From the NCBI GenBank assembly GCA_947626095.1, contig CANQQV010000012.1, positions 1 to 48,090 on the forward strand: a stretch of 48,090 nucleotides of DNA, given 5' to 3'. The position numbers were made by a program, and so were the translations under genes. Each line of letters begins with the position of its first letter. Within the stretch, counting starts at the first letter, position 1. Below are positions 43,733 to 48,090 of this stretch, piece after piece. Below the pieces are notes generated by a model. The model was not told the origin of the DNA and made no database searches. It worked only from the letters and a program-made list of their open reading frames with translations. The DNA comes from an uncultured Bacilli bacterium (GTDB taxonomy: Bacteria; Bacillota_I; Bacilli_A; RF39; UBA660).

Positions 43733-44554
43733 TTAACTAAATATATATTTTATGTCTGCTATTTCAAATAGTCCTAAATATTTTACTACTGAACGAGAAT
43801 AATTGTTGTTTGGATCTTTATCAAAATGGTGAGTTGCTTTTGGAAATTTTAAACCCCAACTATGAAAGTTATCTATTGCATCATTTATTATATCAGTACT
43901 TACATCATTAGTTATTTTGTTATATTTTAGTTTTTCAGGTCCTGGTAATTCAAAATTTTCGAAACCCATTTCTTTTAAAACGGTTTCAAGATCTTTATCT
44001 TCTTCAAATGAATGTTTAGCACAACTGAATTGGAACCAGCCATAATCATTAAAGTTGAAAAATGAGGGATTGAAATTATTATGAGTGGAGTTTTCTTTAG
44101 CTCGTTTCATGTAATCGACATTATTTTTGTAATTATCACCAATATGTTCTACCGCATAGTTTGCGATACCTTCTAATTCTTTTACTTTGTCTTCTTCACC
44201 ATAATACTTCCAATATGCAACTGCAAAGTCATTTACTAATTGTTCTTCTTCGGCGACAGGGATATCTACTCCTTTATTGTAATAAATTAAGCCATGACCT
44301 AGTTCGTGAATGACATTATAATATTTGAAATATAAATTAAATCTTTCTTCTGTATTATCTTTTCCAAGGGCTGTTTCAACGTTTTTTTGATCTTCTTCAG
44401 TACTTTGATTATATAAACCAGTAGTAACTGAATAATATCTTGGCGATAAAATATAAATTAGAATTACAGCGGCTAAGATAATTATGGCGATTAAATCTGA
44501 TATTGATATTTTAAATTTGCCAATTTGAATTTTCTTACTTTGTTCTTTGTTCAT
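43733..44554 (-). CDS. Membrane-anchored HELGH zinc metalloprotease, unknown family
   Basis: A 273-residue protein with one N-terminal transmembrane segment (about 18-36) after a basic stretch, so the rest is outside. The gluzincin-type zinc motif HELGH is at 83-87. The EEEQLVNDFAVAYW stretch (102-115) is a good candidate for the third ligand, much as in DUF4344-type peptidases, where HELGH is followed by an acidic E-x-x-A-D helix. The rest is not recognised. It is adjacent to the giant M26-like protease on the same strand, but each gene has its own promoter. GGAAG precedes the ATG. Confidence 0.78.
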   Translation of the reverse strand: MNKEQSKKIQIGKFKISISDLIAIIILAAVILIYILSPRYYSVTTGLYNQSTEEDQKNVETALGKDNTEERFNLYFKYYNVIHELGHGLIYYNKGVDIPVAEEEQLVNDFAVAYWKYYGEEDKVKELEGIANYAVEHIGDNYKNNVDYMKRAKENSTHNNFNPSFFNFNDYGWFQFSCAKHSFEEDKDLETVLKEMGFENFELPGPEKLKYNKITNDVSTDIINDAIDNFHSWGLKFPKATHHFDKDPNNNYSRSVVKYLGLFEIADIKYIFS

Positions 44555-44582
44555 TTTAACTTCCTTCTTTACTATTAATCTA

Positions 44583-44612
44583 AATATACAGTATTATTGT
44601 TTTGATGGTCAA
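44583..44612 (-). promoter_or_regulatory. Promoter of the HELGH metalloprotease gene
   Basis: On the minus strand TTGACC (44607-44612), 18 nt, TATATT (44583-44588). Confidence 0.6.
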
Positions 44613-44708
44613 TTAGTTATATAGACTTAACATATATTTTCTTGTTCGCCATTTAGAGTTCCTATTACTCGCCTAGTTGCTGCTCAAGCTATTATCAAAG
44701 AAAAATAA
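44611..44708 (+). pseudogene. Decayed 3' fragment of ppdK (inverted copy)
   Basis: On the + strand, 44649-44708 reads PFRVPITRLVAAQAIIKEK and stop, preceded in frame by Ser-Cys-Ser. The intact ppdK C-terminus reads SCSPFRVPIARLAAAQAAIK. Nucleotide identity is high across the segment (for example GCCATTTAGAGTTCCTATT) and weaker similarity continues upstream to about 44611, with an extra T near 44637 that breaks the frame. No start codon or promoter is present. The hairpin that follows (44720-44742) resembles the ppdK terminator. It is therefore a relic of a duplicated ppdK 3' end, in the opposite orientation to the intact gene. Confidence 0.8.
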
Positions 44709-44718
44709 GTTAATTATA

Positions 44719-44743
44719 TTAAAAGACTAAGTAATTTAGTCAT
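44719..44743. terminator. Terminator of the GH13 gene, shared with the ppdK relic
   Basis: GACTAA (44725-44730) pairs with TTAGTC (44736-44741). AAAA before it gives a short T tract on the minus strand for the GH13 gene. The sequence resembles the terminator behind intact ppdK. Confidence 0.65.
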
Positions 44744-46610
44744 AATTATTTTTCTTTTTTAATACTAAAGCGCCATAAGAATCTAATTCTTCTTTAGTAG
44801 TTTTGCCTAAAGAATATGTTTTTTCATATGAAGCATATTCTTCTGGTAGAAGAATTTTTATTTTGCCATTTGATCTATTTACGGCGATTAATAAAGATTC
44901 AGTTTTGGTATGTCTTTTAAACATTATATATTCATTATTTATTTCGATTATTTCTAATTCGGCTTCTGCTAAGAATGGTTCTTTTTTTCTAATTTCACCT
45001 ATTTTTTGAAAAAACTTAAGTAAATCTTGATCTTCTTTATGCCAAGGAAATGGGCGACGATTAGCTAAATTACCCATACCTTGTAATCCTACTTCGTCAC
45101 CATAAAAAATTGATAAAATGCCGGGGAAAAAGGTTAAAAAGTATAAATAAGCTTTATATATTTCTTTGCCTTTTTGATATTCTTCAGGAGTTAATTGATA
45201 ATTTTTTTGCCATTCTAAATCACTTTCGTTATTTAAGTTCCAGGCCCATTCGTCAGAATATCTAAATTCGTGAGCACCAAAGATGTTTATTGCTCTAGTA
45301 ATGTCGTGAGTTGAGGTAAAGTTCATTAAAGAGTTTAATGTATCTTTGGGATATTCTGTTTTTAATTGATTTATAACATCACGTAATTTATGGACGTCTT
45401 CGTACTTGAAATATCTAATTAAAGCATCAATTAAGGTATAATTCATAACGGTATCCATACCTTTGCCGCCGGAAATATAGTTTCTATTCATACGCATTGG
45501 ATTTTTCCATACTTCACCAATAATAAAGCCATCTGGTTTATTTCTTTTGACAGCTGTTCTAATGCCTTCAATAAATTCATCACTTAGTTCATCTGCTACA
45601 TCTAGTCTTAGGCCATCAATACCTAAGGAAAACCATAAATCGATTATACCACCTTCACCATAAATATATTTTTGCCACTCTTTATTACTTCCATCACAAA
45701 CAGGAAGGTTTTTCATGCCCCACCAGTAAGCGAAATAAGTTTTATTATCAGCAATATATTTACGATAAAATGGATAATACTTTGATTCTGGGCTCTGTGA
45801 AGCACCTAGTTCAGTAAAATGATTGTATTCATTAAAATACTTACTATCATTACCTGTATGATTAAATACGGCATCTAAGATAATTTTAATTCCTTTTTGA
45901 TGAGCAATGGTACATAATTCTTTTAAGTCTTCATTTGTGCCAGCATATGGATCTACTTTTTCGTAATCAGATGTATCGTAACGATGATTAGACTGTGACC
46001 AAACAACTGGGCTTAAATAGATGATACTAACGCCTAAGGATTTTATGTAATCTAATTTTTCAATAATCCCTTTTAAGTCACCACCATAGAAATCAGCATT
46101 CCAAATACCATTTTCATCAGGACCTATTTTTATATCTTCATCCCAACTAGAATGAATTGTTCTATTTTCCATAGGTGGTAATGGCTCTTCTCTTCCTTTA
46201 TTAAAACGATCAACAAAGATATGATACATTATTTTTCCTTTAGCCCACTCTGGGACTTCAAAATTAACACTCATTTGCCACATTTCACTTGGAGATATTG
46301 TCGATACTTCATTTTGATTCTCTTTTTTTAAATAAATTGATTGATTATTAACGTTAAAAGAAAAATAGTAATGATATATGGCTTTAGTTGGTAAAGAGAT
46401 GGACGTTTTAAAGTAAGAAAACTGTTCATCATTTTTTATGTGGTCTAGTCTAAATATTTCTCTGGTACTATTATTTTCAACAATAAATGATACAGATGAT
46501 ATCCCACCTAACGTCATAGGTATTTTGATTGCTATATCGTATTTGGCACCACTTTCGTATGTTTCAGTTTTTATTATTTTAAACTCTGTCTTTTCTAAAA
46601 TATTTTCCAT
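44736..46610 (-). CDS. GH13 alpha-glucan hydrolase (neopullulanase/maltogenic amylase-like)
   Basis: A 624-residue glycoside hydrolase. An N-terminal beta domain (about 1-115, CBM34-like) is followed by the (beta/alpha)8 barrel from GKIMYHIFVDRF (125-136). All catalytic residues are present: nucleophile Asp337 (GLRLDVADE), acid/base Glu366 (FIIGEVW) and Asp436 (STHD); DAVFNHTG (246-253) is conserved region I. There is no signal peptide, so it acts on maltodextrins inside the cell. AAAGGTGGGC precedes the ATG. A cre-like site lies upstream, consistent with catabolite control. Exact specificity (cyclomaltodextrinase, neopullulanase, maltogenic amylase) cannot be fixed. Confidence 0.92.
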   Translation of the reverse strand: MENILEKTEFKIIKTETYESGAKYDIAIKIPMTLGGISSVSFIVENNSTREIFRLDHIKNDEQFSYFKTSISLPTKAIYHYYFSFNVNNQSIYLKKENQNEVSTISPSEMWQMSVNFEVPEWAKGKIMYHIFVDRFNKGREEPLPPMENRTIHSSWDEDIKIGPDENGIWNADFYGGDLKGIIEKLDYIKSLGVSIIYLSPVVWSQSNHRYDTSDYEKVDPYAGTNEDLKELCTIAHQKGIKIILDAVFNHTGNDSKYFNEYNHFTELGASQSPESKYYPFYRKYIADNKTYFAYWWGMKNLPVCDGSNKEWQKYIYGEGGIIDLWFSLGIDGLRLDVADELSDEFIEGIRTAVKRNKPDGFIIGEVWKNPMRMNRNYISGGKGMDTVMNYTLIDALIRYFKYEDVHKLRDVINQLKTEYPKDTLNSLMNFTSTHDITRAINIFGAHEFRYSDEWAWNLNNESDLEWQKNYQLTPEEYQKGKEIYKAYLYFLTFFPGILSIFYGDEVGLQGMGNLANRRPFPWHKEDQDLLKFFQKIGEIRKKEPFLAEAELEIIEINNEYIMFKRHTKTESLLIAVNRSNGKIKILLPEEYASYEKTYSLGKTTKEELDSYGALVLKKKNNYD

Positions 46611-46662
46611 AAGCCCACCTTTATTATAGTTTTATCTTACCATTAATATATCATAAGAAATG

Positions 46663-46677
46663 AGAAAACGCTATCAT
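46663..46677 (-). promoter_or_regulatory. cre-like (CcpA) site upstream of the GH13 gene
   Basis: On the minus strand ATGATAGCGTTTTCT matches 13 of 15 positions of the Firmicutes cre consensus, including the central CG. It lies about 55-65 nt upstream of the ATG, close to possible -10 boxes TATGAT (46650-46655) and TATAAT (46623-46628); no good -35 is seen for either. Confidence 0.5.
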
Positions 46678-46717
46678 TGAATAAAATTTCTTGTTTTAGA
46701 AAAACTATTTTTATAAA

Positions 46718-46743
46718 GAAAAAAGACTAAGTTTCCTTAGCCT
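46718..46743 (-). terminator. Terminator of ppdK
   Basis: AGACTAAG (46724-46731) pairs with CTTAGCCT (46736-46743) with one G-T pair; the run of A before it gives T6 on the minus strand. Confidence 0.85.
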
Positions 46744-46754
46744 TTAATCATTTG

Positions 46755-48090
46755 TTATTTTGCTTTTTTAGAGCTTTTCTTTGCTTCTTTTGCAGCTTGT
46801 CTTTCTTTGATTGCAGCTTGGGCAGCAGCTAGACGTGCAATAGGAACTCTAAATGGAGAGCAAGATACATAAGTTAATCCTACATTATGGCAGAATTCAA
46901 CTGATGATGGATCTCCACCATGTTCACCACAAATACCAAGTTTGATATTTGGTCTTGTTGCTTTACCTTTTTCAGCTGCCATCTTAACTAGTTGACCAAC
47001 ACCTGTTTGATCTAATCTAGCAAATGGATCTTGTTCGTAAATCTTATTTTCATAGTAAGAACCTAAGAATTTACCAGCGTCATCTCTTGAGAAACCAAAT
47101 GTCATTTGAGTTAAGTCGTTTGTTCCAAATGAGAAAAATTCAGCTTCTTTAGCAATAGCATCAGCAGTTAAAGCAGCACGTGGAATTTCAATCATAGTAC
47201 CAATATGGTATTCCATGTTTGATTTTCTTTCTTTTTTAACTTGTTCAGCTGTTTCAACAACGATGTCTTTAACGAATTTTAATTCTTTAACTTCACCAAC
47301 TAATGGAATCATAATTTCAGGAACGATATCGTATCCTTCTTCTTCTTTAACTTCAATAGCAGCTTCCATTAAAGCTCTAGTTTGCATCTTAGCTATTTCT
47401 GGATAAGTAACAGCTAGACGGCAACCTCTATGACCCATCATTGGGTTAAATTCATGTAATTCAGCGCATTTTGCTTTTAGATGTTCTACTGTAACATTCA
47501 TATCTTTAGCTAATGCTTTAATATCTTCTTCCTCTGTAGGTAAGAATTCATGTAAAGGAGGATCTAAATAACGAACTGTCATTGGTAATCCTTTTAATTC
47601 TTTATACATAGCTTTGAAGTCGCCTTTTTGGAATGGTATTAATTCATTTAAGGCTTCTTCACGAGCTTCTACTGTTTCTGATAGAATCATTTTTCTAATT
47701 TTTGGAATTCTTTCTGGATCAAAGAACATGTGTTCTGTACGACATAGACCAATACCTTCAGCTCCTAATTCAACAGCTTTCTTAGTATCAGTTGGATTAT
47801 CAGCATTAGTTCTAACGCCTAATCTTCTATATTTATCAGCCCATTCCATAACACGGCCGAATTCGCCAGCGATTGTTGCATCAACAGTTTTAATTTCACC
47901 ATCGTAGATGTTACCTGTTGAACCATCGATAGAAATGACATCTCCTTCATGGAATGTTTTACCAGCTAGAGTAAATTCTTTTTTAGCTTCATTCATTTGA
48001 ATATCGCCACAACCTGATACACAGCAAGTACCCATACCACGAGCAACAACTGCAGCATGTGAAGTCATACCACCACGAACAGTTAAGATA
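46755..48090 (-). CDS. ppdK: Pyruvate, phosphate dikinase, C-terminal part (runs off the window)
   Basis: Interconverts pyruvate, ATP and Pi with PEP, AMP and PPi; in anaerobes it often works in the glycolytic direction. The window holds about 445 C-terminal residues: the phospho-His swivelling domain motif GGMTSHAAVVARGMGTC, then the PEP/pyruvate-binding barrel with GLCRTEHMFF, GHRGCRLAVTYPE, SFGTNDLTQMTFG and the catalytic-Cys motif GICGEHGGDPSSVEF. The N-terminal ATP-grasp part lies beyond 48090. The frame remains open to the edge. After the family's normal end comes a short Lys/Ala tail (KEAKKSSKKAK), which is unusual. A decayed copy of this 3' end lies at 44611-44708. Confidence 0.96.
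   Translation of the reverse strand, partial: ILTVRGGMTSHAAVVARGMGTCCVSGCGDIQMNEAKKEFTLAGKTFHEGDVISIDGSTGNIYDGEIKTVDATIAGEFGRVMEWADKYRRLGVRTNADNPTDTKKAVELGAEGIGLCRTEHMFFDPERIPKIRKMILSETVEAREEALNELIPFQKGDFKAMYKELKGLPMTVRYLDPPLHEFLPTEEEDIKALAKDMNVTVEHLKAKCAELHEFNPMMGHRGCRLAVTYPEIAKMQTRALMEAAIEVKEEEGYDIVPEIMIPLVGEVKELKFVKDIVVETAEQVKKERKSNMEYHIGTMIEIPRAALTADAIAKEAEFFSFGTNDLTQMTFGFSRDDAGKFLGSYYENKIYEQDPFARLDQTGVGQLVKMAAEKGKATRPNIKLGICGEHGGDPSSVEFCHNVGLTYVSCSPFRVPIARLAAAQAAIKERQAAKEAKKSSKKAK

Overview
The window is AT-rich DNA, by eye about 30% G+C, from a Gram-positive bacterium. The genes are densely packed, read the standard bacterial code (TGA is a stop in hisS, tcdA, xerD and others; Trp is TGG), and use AGGTGA/AGGAGG-type ribosome binding sites. 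The order T-box, hisS, (asnS), aspS, then 6S RNA, tcdA and rarA matches the Bacilli arrangement known from Bacillus subtilis. Composition, a Mollicute-like GatA active-site variant and many lineage-specific membrane proteins suggest an uncultured, gut-type member of the Bacilli near the Mollicutes (RF39- or Erysipelotrichia-like). This placement is inference.

Region 1 (1-8620, + strand): the end of an unknown gene, a GC-rich hairpin block, an unidentified structured RNA candidate, and a T-box leader driving hisS-asnS-aspS-gatC-gatA-gatB. The operon covers His, Asn and Asp tRNA charging plus the tRNA amidotransferase. The T-box specifier reads as AAC (Asn), not His.

Region 2 (8690-18950, mostly +): two proteins of unknown function, a HerA-like ATPase, a 6S RNA, tcdA and a small acidic protein; then gpsA and rarA on the minus strand; then xerD with a Cys-rich membrane-anchored protein, an unannotated 45-codon gene, and a ZIP metal transporter.

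Region 3 (18950-25220): a 760-base gene-free stretch with its own promoter, three 51-nt repeats that can form CGAGA/TCTCG hairpins, a terminator, and a fourth related hairpin. Next come an autoregulated-looking HTH gene and a minus-strand operon: SpoIIM-like protein, coiled-coil membrane protein, a newly found 49-aa protein, a 148-aa protein, and a Ycf46-type AAA ATPase. Together these are the best candidates here for an undescribed system.

Region 4 (25246-36000, minus): MscL, a U32 peptidase-family protein, a low-complexity membrane protein, an RDD protein, two tandem paralogous membrane proteins, a stand-alone Smr domain, and a PfkB-family protein lacking the catalytic Asp.

Region 5 (36066-48090, minus): a 2440-residue cell-surface M26-like zinc protease with cohesin-like, dockerin-like, repeated beta-rich and GLUG segments; a second membrane-anchored HELGH metalloprotease; a cytoplasmic GH13 enzyme with a cre-like site; and the C-terminal part of pyruvate phosphate dikinase. 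A decayed, inverted copy of the ppdK 3' end and its terminator lies on the other side of the GH13 gene.
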